From Pseudomonas sp. PB120 (lineage in GTDB: Bacteria; Pseudomonadota; Gammaproteobacteria; Pseudomonadales; Pseudomonadaceae), in assembly GCF_009761815.1 (NCBI RefSeq), contig NZ_RWIN01000036.1, positions 1 through 64,000 on the forward strand: DNA of 64,000 nucleotides, written 5' to 3'. The position numbers and the translations under genes were made by a program. Shown one piece after another: positions 1-8,578 of this stretch; positions within the stretch are counted from its first letter, which is position 1, and each line of letters starts with the position of its first letter. The notes under the pieces are model-generated. The model had not been told where the DNA came from and ran no database searches. It worked only from the letters and a program-made list of their open reading frames with translations.

Positions 1-50
1 GGCTCCCACATTGAAATGCATTCCAATGTGGGAGCCAGCCTGCTGGCGAT
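1..50. repeat. REP repeats, back to back, truncated by window edge
   Basis: Bases 1-10 (ggctcccaca) are the reverse complement of bases 27-36 (tgtgggagcc), which continue into agcctgctggcgat. The same sequence forms the ends of the paired repeat at 5427-5513. The left copy is probably the tail of an element that begins outside the window. This is a REP family common in fluorescens-group Pseudomonas. Confidence 0.75.
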
Positions 51-89
51 TGAGGCGCCGAATCATCCAGTAAAAACTCGAATACTGGC

Positions 90-122
90 CTTTCATCCAA
101 TTGTCATATTTCAGCCATAGAG
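90..122 (+). promoter_or_regulatory. Pho box (PhoB sites) upstream of pstS
   Basis: Three 11-bp direct repeat units follow one another: ctttcatccaa, ttgtcatattt, cagccatagag. The central 18 bases, TTGTCATATTTCAGCCAT (101-118), fit the PhoB pattern CTGTCAT-N4-CTGTCAT with mismatches in the second half. The tract lies about 65-95 bases before the pstS start, where a PhoB-activated promoter is expected. Binding is inferred from the motif and the gene. Confidence 0.7.
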
Positions 123-185
123 TGTTCACACGGCCTGCTGATACTTGGCCCCGACTTAACACACCCTATCTGCTAGGAGTAAGGC

Positions 186-1187
186 ATGAAACTGAAGCGT
201 TTGATGGCGGCAATGACTTTCGTCGCTGCTGGCGTTGCGACCGCCAACGCGTTCGCCGCTGTTGACCCGTCGATCCCGAGCTACACCAAGACCACTGGTG
301 TGTCGGGCAACCTGTCCAGCGTCGGCTCCGATACCCTGGCCAACCTCATGACCCTCTGGGCTGAGAACTACAAAAAAGAATACCCGAACGTAAACATCCA
401 GATTCAGGCCGCTGGCTCCGCCACTGCGCCACCTGCGCTGACTGAAGGCACCGCTAACCTGGGCCCGATGAGCCGCAAAATGAAAGACACCGAACTGGCT
501 GCCTTCGAGCAGAAGTACGGCTACAAGCCAACCGCTATCCCGGTTGCCGTGGACGCCCTGGCTGTCTTCGTACACAAAGACAACCCGATCCAGCACCTGA
601 CCATGGAACAAGTTGACGCGATCTTCTCGTCCACTCGTCTGTGCGGCGCTAAAACCGAAGTCAAAACCTGGGGCGACCTGGGTGTGACCGGTGACCTGGC
701 CAGCAAGCCGGTTCAACTGTTCGGTCGTAACTCGGTGTCCGGTACTTATGGCTACTTCAAAGAAGAAGCCCTGTGCAAAGGCGACTACAAGCCAAACGTC
801 AACGAACAACCAGGTTCGGCTTCGGTCGTTCAGTCGATCAGCTCTTCGCTGAACGGCATCGGTTACTCGGGCATCGGCTACAAAACCGCTAGCGTGAAGA
901 CTGTTGCACTGGCCAAGAAAGGCAGCACTGACTTCATCGAAGACACCGAAGAAAACGCCCTGAACGGCAAGTACCCGCTGTCGCGCTTCCTCTACGTTTA
1001 CGTCAACAAAGCCCCGAACAAGCCTCTGGCCCCGCTGGAAGCCGAGTTCGTGAAACTGGTTCTGTCCAAACAGGGCCAGGAAGTTGTAGTGAAAGACGGC
1101 TACATCCCACTGCCAGCCAAAGTTGCCGCAAAAGCACTGGCTGACCTGGGTCTGGCGGAAGGCGGCGCTGAAGTCGCAAAGAAGTAA
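186..1187 (+). CDS. pstS: phosphate ABC transporter periplasmic substrate-binding protein PstS
   Basis: The 333-residue protein is the periplasmic phosphate receptor that delivers phosphate to the PstCA channel. A typical Sec signal peptide covers residues 1-24 (MKLKRL, hydrophobic core, ANAFA). The mature part begins with SVGSDT at 45-50 and later has [13 protein letters not shown], typical of phosphate-binding loops of the PstS family. AGGAG at 175-179 supports the ATG at 186. It is first in pstSCAB-phoU and follows a Pho-box tract, so induction by phosphate starvation through PhoB is expected. A REP pair separates it from pstC, which has its own Pho box, so pstS may be expressed partly independently. 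Confidence 0.97.
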   Translation: MKLKRLMAAMTFVAAGVATANAFAAVDPSIPSYTKTTGVSGNLSSVGSDTLANLMTLWAENYKKEYPNVNIQIQAAGSATAPPALTEGTANLGPMSRKMKDTELAAFEQKYGYKPTAIPVAVDALAVFVHKDNPIQHLTMEQVDAIFSSTRLCGAKTEVKTWGDLGVTGDLASKPVQLFGRNSVSGTYGYFKEEALCKGDYKPNVNEQPGSASVVQSISSSLNGIGYSGIGYKTASVKTVALAKKGSTDFIEDTEENALNGKYPLSRFLYVYVNKAPNKPLAPLEAEFVKLVLSKQGQEVVVKDGYIPLPAKVAAKALADLGLAEGGAEVAKK

Positions 1188-1218
1188 CACCCTGATCCGG
1201 GGTTAGCTCCGGATCTGT

Positions 1219-1305
1219 TGTAGGAGCGAGCTTGCTCGCGAAGATGGAACATCCGACACCTCTTCTGTGACTGGAAGTCCATCGCGAGCAAGCTCGCTCC
1301 TACAA
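1219..1305. repeat. REP pair (REPIN-like), core GGAGCGAGCTTGCTCGCG
   Basis: tgtaggagcgagcttgctcgcg near 1219 is mirrored by cgcgagcaagctcgctccta near 1282-1302, with about 40 unrelated bases between. Each arm is itself imperfectly palindromic. The element sits in the pstS-pstC gap and could form a stable RNA hairpin that separates pstS mRNA levels from the downstream genes; that role is inferred. Confidence 0.85.
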
Positions 1306-1398
1306 GGCTCAGGGTTGCCATCTTTGGCAGCCCGGCCCCCCTCATATTCCCGATCCACTGCCAGCGACCGTTGGCGGCGGATTAGTTGCGTCACTGCA

Positions 1399-1416
1399 CT
1401 GTCATCTTTCTGTCAT
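1399..1416 (+). promoter_or_regulatory. near-consensus Pho box upstream of pstC
   Basis: CTGTCATCTTTCTGTCAT consists of two perfect CTGTCAT heptamers separated by four bases, the best PhoB site in the window. It ends only 22 bases before the likely pstC ATG at 1439. A PhoB-dependent promoter here would give pstC-pstA-pstB-phoU a phosphate-controlled start separate from pstS. Confidence 0.85.
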
Positions 1417-1438
1417 ACAGGATCGCTAGGGTGTGCGA

Positions 1439-3721
1439 ATGAATGATCTGGCCAATTCCACCATGACTAATAATCCCCCCAAGCGAATTGATTTCAATAC
1501 GCCTGAGCTACAACGCAAGCGCCGCATCCGCGCGCTCAAAGATCGCCTGACCCGCTGGTACGTCCTCATTGGCGGCCTCGCTGTTCTCGGCGCGATCACC
1601 CTGATTTTCTTCTTCCTTGCCTATGTCGTCGCGCCACTGTTCCAGGGTGCGAGCCTGACCGCCAAGGACGCTATCTCGCCAGCCTGGATGCAAGACGCCG
1701 GCAAGCCGCTGATGATCTCCCTGGAAGAACAGAACCAGGTCGCCATGCGGGTTTCCGACAAAGGCCAGGCATTGTTCTTTGATATCGACAGTGGCGCCGA
1801 ACTCAAGCGCGTCGATCTGCCTATCCCGGCCGGCACCTCCGTGACGTCCATCGGCGAAGACCAGCCCGGTCATCCGCTGGTTGTCGTGGGCTTGTCCAAT
1901 GGCCAGGCACTGGTCTTCCGTCACACTTATAAAGTCAGTTACCCGGAAGGCAAGAAAACCATCTCGCCAGCCGTTGAATACCCGTACGGCGAAACCCCGA
2001 TTGCGCTGAACGAAGCGGGCGGTGCGCTGGAACACGTGAGCCTTAACGCCACCGACACCACCCTGATGCTGGTGGGCTCCACCGGTTCGCAACTCAATGT
2101 GCTCTCGCTGACCAGCGAAGAAAACATGATGACCGGCGAAATCACCAACGAGCAGAAGCGCATTGATCTGCCGCAGATGAACGAGCCGGTGAAGAACATC
2201 TTCGTCGACCCGCGTCAGCAGTGGCTGTACGTGATCAACGGTCGTGCCCAGGCCGATGTGTTCAGTCTGCGTGACAAGAGCCTCAACGGTCGCTACAAAC
2301 TGCTGGAAGACGGCGAAGCGCAAATCACCGCCAGTACTCAATTGGTGGGCGGCATCTCGCTGATCCTCGGTGACTCCAAAGGTGGCCTGGCCCAGTGGTT
2401 TATGGCCCGCGACCCGGATGGCGAACTGCGCTTGAAGCAAATTCGCACCTTCCAGATGGGCACTACGCCAATCGTTGAAATTACCGCTGAAGAGCGTCGC
2501 AAAGGCTTCATTGCCCTCGATGCCTCGGGCAAGCTCGGCGTTTTCCACAGCACCGCCCACCGCACATTGCTGGTGGATCAAGTGGTGGAAGGCCAAGGCA
2601 TCTTCGGCCTGTCGCCACGCGCCAACCGCGTCATCGTGGAAGCCGGCGGCAAGATCCAACCGCTGCTTCTCGATAACCCGCATCCGGAAGTCTCGTGGAG
2701 CGCGTTGTGGAGCAAGGTCTGGTACGAGAACTACGACGAGCCTAAGTACGTCTGGCAATCGACCGCCGCCAACACCGACTTCGAACCCAAGCTGAGCCTG
2801 TCTCCGCTGACATTCGGTACCCTGAAAGCCGCGTTCTACGCCATGCTGCTGGCCGCACCGCTGGCCGTTGCCGCTGCCATCTACACCGCGTACTTCATGG
2901 CCCCTGGCATGCGCCGCAAGGTCAAGCCGGTGATCGAGTTGATGGAAGCGATGCCGACGGTGATCCTCGGTTTCTTCGCCGGCCTGTTCCTTGCGCCGTA
3001 TGTGGAAGGGCACTTGCCGGGCATCTTCAGCCTGCTGATGCTCCTGCCGATCGGCATCCTGGTCGCCGGTTTCGTGTTCAGTCGCCTGCCTGAATCCATC
3101 CGCCTGAAAGTGCCGGACGGCTGGGAAAGCGCCATTTTGATCCCAGTGATTCTGTTTGTGGGCTGGTTGTCGCTGTACATGAGCCCGTACATGGAAACCT
3201 GGTTCTTCGGCGGCGACATGCGCATGTGGATCTCCCACGACCTGGGCATCACCTACGACCAGCGCAACGCTCTGGTGGTCGGTCTGGCCATGGGCTTCGC
3301 GGTCATCCCGAACATCTATTCCATTGCTGAAGACGCCGTGTTCAGCGTGCCTCGCGGCCTGACCCTCGGTTCCCTGGCGCTCGGTGCCACGCCGTGGCAG
3401 ACCATGACTCGCGTGGTGATCCTCACCGCCAGCCCGGGCATCTTCTCGGCGCTGATGATCGGCATGGGCCGTGCGGTCGGTGAAACGATGATCGTGCTGA
3501 TGGCTACCGGTAACACCCCGGTCATGGAAATGAACCTGTTCGAAGGCCTGCGCACCCTGGCGGCCAACGTGGCGGTGGAAATGCCCGAATCGGAAGTCGG
3601 CGGCAGCCACTACCGCGTGCTGTTCCTCTCGGCGCTGGTGCTGCTGTTGTTCACCTTCATCATGAACACCCTCGCGGAACTGATTCGTCAGCGTCTGCGC
3701 AAGAAATACTCGTCGCTTTAA
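1439..3721 (+). CDS. pstC: phosphate ABC transporter permease PstC (long form)
   Basis: One half of the inner-membrane phosphate channel. At about 760 residues it is more than twice the size of E. coli PstC. A membrane segment lies near residues 39-67, followed by a large, probably periplasmic region (about 75-430) with repeating beta-rich segments suggesting a propeller-like fold. The permease domain occupies about 455-760, with the ATPase-coupling loop around ALGATPWQTMTRVV near 645. ATG 1439 is preferred over GTG 1433; AGG at 1428-1430 is a weak ribosome site. Long PstC proteins are usual in Pseudomonas, and the function of the extra domain is not established by this sequence. pstA follows after 15 bases. 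Confidence 0.93.
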   Translation: MNDLANSTMTNNPPKRIDFNTPELQRKRRIRALKDRLTRWYVLIGGLAVLGAITLIFFFLAYVVAPLFQGASLTAKDAISPAWMQDAGKPLMISLEEQNQVAMRVSDKGQALFFDIDSGAELKRVDLPIPAGTSVTSIGEDQPGHPLVVVGLSNGQALVFRHTYKVSYPEGKKTISPAVEYPYGETPIALNEAGGALEHVSLNATDTTLMLVGSTGSQLNVLSLTSEENMMTGEITNEQKRIDLPQMNEPVKNIFVDPRQQWLYVINGRAQADVFSLRDKSLNGRYKLLEDGEAQITASTQLVGGISLILGDSKGGLAQWFMARDPDGELRLKQIRTFQMGTTPIVEITAEERRKGFIALDASGKLGVFHSTAHRTLLVDQVVEGQGIFGLSPRANRVIVEAGGKIQPLLLDNPHPEVSWSALWSKVWYENYDEPKYVWQSTAANTDFEPKLSLSPLTFGTLKAAFYAMLLAAPLAVAAAIYTAYFMAPGMRRKVKPVIELMEAMPTVILGFFAGLFLAPYVEGHLPGIFSLLMLLPIGILVAGFVFSRLPESIRLKVPDGWESAILIPVILFVGWLSLYMSPYMETWFFGGDMRMWISHDLGITYDQRNALVVGLAMGFAVIPNIYSIAEDAVFSVPRGLTLGSLALGATPWQTMTRVVILTASPGIFSALMIGMGRAVGETMIVLMATGNTPVMEMNLFEGLRTLAANVAVEMPESEVGGSHYRVLFLSALVLLLFTFIMNTLAELIRQRLRKKYSSL

Positions 3722-3736
3722 GAAAGGTAGAAGTCT

Positions 3737-5407
3737 GTGAAACAGAACTCCCTGAATGGATGGTTCAAGAGCGGCGCCCCCGGCGTCTGGATCAGCGGTG
3801 GCGCGGTGTCCATCGCGGTCATCATGACCATTGGCCTGCTCGCGGTGATTGCCGTGCGTGGTCTGGGTCACTTCTGGCCGGCGGACCTGGTTCATGCCAG
3901 CTACGATGTGCCGGGCCAGGCCAATCACCTGGTGATCGGCGAAGTGGTGCAGAAAGAAGAAGTGCCACGCGAGCGCCTGAAAAGCGCTGGCCTGCCGGTG
4001 CCCGATCAGGGCCCGGAGTTCATGACCCGCGAGCTGATCAAGGTCGGCAACCGTGACCTGAACGGCAACGACTTCACCTGGGTAGTCGGCGAATGGCTGA
4101 CCAACCAGAAGACGCCACCGGAGCTGATGACCATCGAGCGTCGCGAGTGGGGCAACTTCTACGGCTACCTGGTCAACGTCAAACAGGACGGCAAGGTGAT
4201 CGCTGAAGGCGAAGCCGCATGGCCCGAGTTGCAGACGCGTGTTGCTCGCGTCAACGGGCTCGCCGCACAGCTCAAGAGCCTGGAAAAAACCGATATCGGT
4301 GCGATCAACTCCGGCCTGGAACGCATCCGTCTGCACGGTCGCAAACTGGAATTGGCCGGCAAACTCGACGCCACCGCGCAAGCGGACATGGAATCGGAGC
4401 GCGCCGAACTCAATGCTCGCTATCAGGACATCGAAGCACGCCTGAACGACCTGCACGCCCAGTTCAACCGCGATAGCCTGACGGCCCGCGACGCGAACGG
4501 CAAAGAGATCGAAATCGGCATCGGCAAAGTGGTTCACGCCTACCAGCCGAACGCCATGGGCACGATGACCAAGGTCGGCTTCTACTTCAGCAAGGTCTGG
4601 GAATTCCTCAGCGACGACCCGCGTGAAGCGAACACCGAAGGCGGGATCTTCCCGGCGATTTTCGGCACCGTGATGATGACCCTGATCATGGCGATGATCG
4701 TGACCCCGTTCGGCGTGCTGGCGGCGGTCTACCTGCGTGAATACGCCAAGCAGAACGTGCTGACGCGCATTATCCGCATCGCGGTGAACAACCTGGCGGG
4801 CGTTCCGGCCATCGTTTACGGCGTGTTCGGCCTGGGCTTCTTCGTCTATGTGCTGGGCGGTTCGGTTGACCGGTTGTTCTTCCCCGAAGCACTGCCGGCA
4901 CCGACCTTCGGTACGCCGGGCCTGCTGTGGGCCTCGTTGACCCTGGCGCTGCTGGCGGTGCCGGTAGTGATCGTGGCCACCGAAGAAGGCCTGGCGCGGA
5001 TTCCTCGTACCGTGCGTGAAGGCTCGTTGGCCCTTGGCGCGACCAAGGCTGAAACCTTGTGGAAGATCGTGCTGCCGATGGCCAGCCCGGCGATGATGAC
5101 CGGCATGATCCTCGCCGTGGCTCGCGCCGCCGGCGAAGTGGCGCCGCTGATGCTGGTCGGCGTGGTGAAACTGGCCCCGTCGCTGCCACTGGATGGCAAC
5201 TACCCGTACCTGCACCTTGACCAGAAGATCATGCACTTGGGCTTCCACATTTATGACGTCGGCTTCCAGAGCCCGAACGTCGAAGCCGCGCGACCTCTGG
5301 TGTACGCAACCGCGCTGCTGCTGGTGTTGGTGATCGCCACGTTGAACCTGTCGGCCGTGTGGATTCGAAACCACCTGCGCGAGAAATATAAAGCGCTGGA
5401 TAGCTGA
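3737..5407 (+). CDS. pstA: phosphate ABC transporter permease PstA (long form)
   Basis: The second permease subunit of the phosphate channel. It is 556 residues, against about 300 in E. coli. A membrane helix lies near 16-40, then a large loop with a charged, heptad-like stretch around 165-250 (likely coiled coil), then the multi-helix permease domain from about 300. The coupling loop LALGATKAETLWKIVLPMA is near 430. The start is GTG 3737 after AAGGTAG. Both permeases carry unusually large extracytoplasmic insertions, which may contact each other; that is inference. A REP pair follows the gene before pstB. Confidence 0.93.
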   Translation: MKQNSLNGWFKSGAPGVWISGGAVSIAVIMTIGLLAVIAVRGLGHFWPADLVHASYDVPGQANHLVIGEVVQKEEVPRERLKSAGLPVPDQGPEFMTRELIKVGNRDLNGNDFTWVVGEWLTNQKTPPELMTIERREWGNFYGYLVNVKQDGKVIAEGEAAWPELQTRVARVNGLAAQLKSLEKTDIGAINSGLERIRLHGRKLELAGKLDATAQADMESERAELNARYQDIEARLNDLHAQFNRDSLTARDANGKEIEIGIGKVVHAYQPNAMGTMTKVGFYFSKVWEFLSDDPREANTEGGIFPAIFGTVMMTLIMAMIVTPFGVLAAVYLREYAKQNVLTRIIRIAVNNLAGVPAIVYGVFGLGFFVYVLGGSVDRLFFPEALPAPTFGTPGLLWASLTLALLAVPVVIVATEEGLARIPRTVREGSLALGATKAETLWKIVLPMASPAMMTGMILAVARAAGEVAPLMLVGVVKLAPSLPLDGNYPYLHLDQKIMHLGFHIYDVGFQSPNVEAARPLVYATALLLVLVIATLNLSAVWIRNHLREKYKALDS

Positions 5408-5426
5408 TTTTCAGCACTGATTTCTA

Positions 5427-5513
5427 TGTGGGAGCCAGCCTGCTGGCGATTCAGGCAACGCGGTGGATCTGTGAAACCGCGGTGATGCAATCGCCAGCAG
5501 GCTGGCTCCCACA
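5427..5513. repeat. REP pair, core GGGAGCCAGCCTGCTGGCGA
   Basis: tgtgggagccagcctgctgg at 5427 is mirrored by ccagcaggctggctcccaca ending at 5513. It is the same family as bases 1-50 and lies between pstA and pstB. Confidence 0.85.
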
Positions 5514-5550
5514 ACAACTGAACCGAATTTGTTAGCACAGGGAGCCTCCC

Positions 5551-6384
5551 ATGCAGCACGAAGCACATACCCACGGCATCAACATGTCTGCCCTGGGCCG
5601 CGACAAACAGAGCCTGAGCCTTGCACAGGAAACCGTGGCCATTGAAGTGCCGGGCCTGAGCCTGTTCTACGGCGAAAAACAAGCGCTGTACGACGTCAGC
5701 ATGAACATTCCGAAACAGCGCGTGACGGCCTTCATCGGCCCGTCCGGCTGCGGCAAGTCCACGCTGTTGCGCACCTTCAACCGCATGAACGACCTGGTCG
5801 ACGGTTGCCGCGTGGAGGGTGAAATCAACCTCTACGGCAACAACATCTACCGTAAAGGCGAAGACGTGGCTGAGCTGCGTCGTCGTGTCGGCATGGTGTT
5901 CCAGAAGCCAAACCCGTTCCCGAAGACCATTTACGAAAACGTGGTCTACGGCCTGCGCATCCAGGGCATCAACAAGAAGCGCATTCTCGACGAAGCCGTC
6001 GAGTGGGCGTTGAAAGGCGCGGCGTTGTGGGACGAGGTCAAAGACCGCCTGCACGAATCGGCACTGGGCCTGTCCGGTGGTCAGCAGCAACGTCTGGTAA
6101 TCGCGCGCACCATCGCCGTGGAACCGGAAGTGCTGCTGCTCGACGAGCCTTGCTCGGCACTCGACCCGATCTCCACGCTGAAAGTCGAAGAGCTGATCTA
6201 CGAACTGAAATCGAAATTCACCATCGTGATCGTGACTCACAACATGCAACAGGCCGCGCGGGTTTCCGACTACACGGCGTTCATGTACATGGGCAAACTG
6301 GTGGAATTCGGCGACACCGACACCCTGTTCACCAATCCGGCGAAGAAACAGACCGAAGACTACATCACCGGTCGTTACGGCTAG
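5551..6384 (+). CDS. pstB: phosphate ABC transporter ATP-binding protein PstB
   Basis: The ATPase that drives PstCA phosphate import and takes part with PhoU in PhoR control. The 277-residue protein shows Walker [10 protein letters not shown] (63-71), signature LSGGQQQR (174-181), Walker B ending in D198-E199 and the H-loop VTHN near 230. The N-terminal 25 or so residues ([13 protein letters not shown]) extend beyond E. coli PstB, as in other Pseudomonas proteins. The start ATG 5551 follows an AGGGAG site (5540-5545). It ends before a repeat-rich gap and phoU. Confidence 0.97.
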   Translation: MQHEAHTHGINMSALGRDKQSLSLAQETVAIEVPGLSLFYGEKQALYDVSMNIPKQRVTAFIGPSGCGKSTLLRTFNRMNDLVDGCRVEGEINLYGNNIYRKGEDVAELRRRVGMVFQKPNPFPKTIYENVVYGLRIQGINKKRILDEAVEWALKGAALWDEVKDRLHESALGLSGGQQQRLVIARTIAVEPEVLLLDEPCSALDPISTLKVEELIYELKSKFTIVIVTHNMQQAARVSDYTAFMYMGKLVEFGDTDTLFTNPAKKQTEDYITGRYG

Positions 6385-6402
6385 CCGTACAGCCGCAAGC
6401 GT

Positions 6403-6486
6403 CAAGCTGCAAGCGGCAAGAGAGAAGCGGTGCAATATCAGGACTTATACATAACTGCTTGAAGCTTGCAGCTTGAAGCTTGCAAC
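6403..6486. repeat. inverted repeat of the CAAGCTGCAAGC type between pstB and phoU
   Basis: caagctgcaagc (6403-6414) is exactly mirrored by gcttgcagcttg (6464-6475). The right arm also contains the direct repeat ttgaagcttgcagc / ttgaagcttgcaac. It resembles a third Pseudomonas REP family rather than a terminator, since no T-run follows. Confidence 0.65.
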
Positions 6487-6504
6487 TTTCGCGGAGCGAA
6501 ACAG

Positions 6505-7266
6505 ATGATTAGTAAAGAAGGCCTTACCCATCACATCTCCCAGCAGTTCAACGCCGAACTCGAGGAAGTGCGCAGCCACCTCCTGGCCATGGGCGGGCTG
6601 GTCGAGAAGCAGGTCAACGACGCGGTTACCGCGCTGATCGAGGCCGATTCCGGCCTGGCCCAGCAGGTTCGTGATATCGACGACCAGATCAACCAGATGG
6701 AACGCAACATCGACGAAGAATGCCTGCGCATCCTGGCCCGTCGTCAGCCAGCGGCGTCCGACTTGCGTCTGATCATCAGCATTTCCAAGTCGGTGATCGA
6801 CCTGGAACGCATCGGTGACGAGTCCACCAAGATCGCCCGTCGCGCCATCCAGTTGTGTGAAGAAGGCGAAGCCCCGCGCGGTTACGTCGAAGTTCGTCAC
6901 ATCGGCGACCAGGTGCGCAACATGGTTCGCGATGCGCTGGACGCCTTTGCCCGTTTCGATGCCGACCTGGCGTTGTCGGTGGCGCAATACGACAAGATCA
7001 TCGACCGCGAATACAAGACCGCCCTGCGTGAGCTGGCCACCTACATGATGGAAGACCCGCGCTCTATCTCGAGGGTCTTGAGCATCATTTGGGTGCTGCG
7101 TTCGCTGGAGCGGATCGGCGACCACGCGCGCAACATCTCGGAATTGGTGATCTACCTGGTGCGCGGTACCGACGTGCGTCACCTGGGCCTCAAGCGCATG
7201 AAAGAAGAAGTTGAAGGCACAAGTGCCGAAACAGCTAATGTTCCGGACAAAGCTGACGATAAGTAA
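6505..7266 (+). CDS. phoU: phosphate signalling protein PhoU
   Basis: A cytoplasmic regulator linking the PstSCAB transporter to PhoR; it keeps the Pho regulon off when phosphate is plentiful. The 253-residue sequence has the two three-helix PhoU repeats, with RRQPAASDLRLI and LERIGDESTKIARR in the first and LRSLERIGDHARNISE in the second (metal-binding E..D signatures). ATG 6505 gives MISKEGLTHH and has GGAG at 6493-6496; longer in-frame starts would run into the upstream repeat. A strong terminator follows, marking the end of the pst operon. Confidence 0.96.
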   Translation: MISKEGLTHHISQQFNAELEEVRSHLLAMGGLVEKQVNDAVTALIEADSGLAQQVRDIDDQINQMERNIDEECLRILARRQPAASDLRLIISISKSVIDLERIGDESTKIARRAIQLCEEGEAPRGYVEVRHIGDQVRNMVRDALDAFARFDADLALSVAQYDKIIDREYKTALRELATYMMEDPRSISRVLSIIWVLRSLERIGDHARNISELVIYLVRGTDVRHLGLKRMKEEVEGTSAETANVPDKADDK

Positions 7267-7277
7267 GACTGCCCAAG

Positions 7278-7309
7278 AAAAACGCCCGGTCCTTTGGCCG
7301 GGCGTTTTT
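7278..7309 (+). terminator. rho-independent terminator after phoU
   Basis: aaaaacgcccgg (7278-7289) pairs with ccgggcgttttt (7298-7309) around an 8-base loop, with the T-run in the 3' arm. It ends the pst-phoU transcription unit. Confidence 0.92.
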
Positions 7310-7433
7310 GTGTGTGGTTTTCGACGTTAGAAGCAGCACCCGCGAACGAAAAGTCCCGGCGTGACTGAAGGTTTTTGGCAATGTGCCATCAGCAAAGCGG
7401 TATGCTTGCCGGGATTTTTTCGAGGGGTGGTGG

Positions 7434-8354
7434 ATGAGCAAGATCAGTGTGTTGGTGGTGGACGATGCAGCGTTCATTCGTGACCTGGTGAAGAAGTGCC
7501 TGCGTAACTACTTCCCGGGCATCCGGACCGAAGACGCCATCAACGGCAGAAAGGCTCAGGCCATGCTGGCCAAGGAAGCGTTCGACCTGGTCCTGTGCGA
7601 TTGGGAAATGCCGGAAATGTCGGGCCTCGAGCTGCTGACCTGGTGCCGCCAGCAAGACAACCTCAAATCCATGCCCTTCGTGATGGTGACCAGCCGTGGC
7701 GACAAGGAAAACGTCGTGCAGGCGATCCAGGCCGGCGTGTCCGGCTACGTCAGCAAGCCTTTCACCAACGAGCAGTTGCTGACCAAGGTCAAGCAAGCGC
7801 TGAACAAGGTCGGCAAACTCGATGCCTTGATGAGCGGTGCGCCGGTCAAGTTGAACTCGGCGTTCGCTAACGACTCGCTGAACGCATTGACCGGCGGCAA
7901 GGCGGCGGTGGTTGCGCCCACTGCGCCCGCACCTGCAGCCGCTTCTGCACCTGCAGCGTCTCGCGGTCTGCTCAACAGCCCACCGGTCAAGGCTCCCGCC
8001 AGCGCCGCGGCAACGAGCGGTCGTGGCCAAGGCCAGTTGCGTCTTCCGAGCGGCATCCAGCAATGCGTGATCAAAGCCTTGACCCTCAAGGAGGCCTTGC
8101 TGGTCGTGAAACGTACTGACGCGCTGCCGCAAGTGCTGGACAGCGCTGTTCTCGATCTGGAGCAGGGTGAGAACGCTGAAATCGCCCGCCTCAACGGCTA
8201 CCTGCACGCCATCGTCGCCCACGAGCCGAAGCCCGACAGCGACTGGCTGCAACTGACGTTTCGCTTTGTCGATCAGGATGCGCAGAAGCTCGACTACATT
8301 TCCCGTTTGATTGCGCGGGGTACGGCGCAGAAGCATTTCATTCCAGGCGCGTAA
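7434..8354 (+). CDS. CheY-like response regulator with Pseudomonas-type C-terminal domain
   Basis: A 306-residue protein. Residues 1-125 form a receiver domain with acidic D10-D11, phospho-acceptor D56 (LCDWEMPEMSG), T86 and K108 (SKPF). An Ala/Pro-rich linker (about 150-195) leads to a C-terminal domain of about 110 residues whose end (TFRFVDQDAQKLDYISRL) recalls a PilZ fold, but no RxxxR motif is seen, so the assignment is weak. ATG 7434 is chosen because the longer frame lacks a ribosome site, whereas GAGGGG at 7422-7427 precedes it. The same gene follows phoU in P. aeruginosa (PA5364, from memory). Its kinase partner and output are unknown. Confidence 0.85.
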   Translation: MSKISVLVVDDAAFIRDLVKKCLRNYFPGIRTEDAINGRKAQAMLAKEAFDLVLCDWEMPEMSGLELLTWCRQQDNLKSMPFVMVTSRGDKENVVQAIQAGVSGYVSKPFTNEQLLTKVKQALNKVGKLDALMSGAPVKLNSAFANDSLNALTGGKAAVVAPTAPAPAAASAPAASRGLLNSPPVKAPASAAATSGRGQGQLRLPSGIQQCVIKALTLKEALLVVKRTDALPQVLDSAVLDLEQGENAEIARLNGYLHAIVAHEPKPDSDWLQLTFRFVDQDAQKLDYISRLIARGTAQKHFIPGA

Positions 8355-8375
8355 TCGTCGTCGCCTGATAGACCG

Positions 8376-8468
8376 CCTTCGCGAGCAAGCTTTGCTCCTA
8401 CGGGTTTGAGTTGTTGTCGATGACATGAACAACACAAAACCCGTAGGAGCAAAGCTTGCTCGCGAAGG
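8376..8468. repeat. REP pair, core CGAGCAAGCTTTGCTCCTAC
   Basis: ccttcgcgagcaagctttgc at 8376 is mirrored by gcaaagcttgctcgcgaagg ending at 8468. It belongs to the same broad family as 1219-1305 with a variant core, and sits downstream of the response regulator gene. Confidence 0.85.
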
Positions 8469-8578
8469 GGCCATCACATTCACCACCCATCTTGAACCGC
8501 CCATTTTGAAACATCTGCCGACAACCCGGGTCCATTGCAGCTGCTAGGCTCCTTTTCAGGCCTACCTCGACAGACTCA

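Noticed and set aside
1508..5374. A 1288-residue open frame antisense to pstC/pstA
   Set aside because: Such frames are a by-product of GC-rich codon usage; the protein is low-complexity (His/Gln/Arg-rich), has no recognisable domain and the plus-strand genes are certain.
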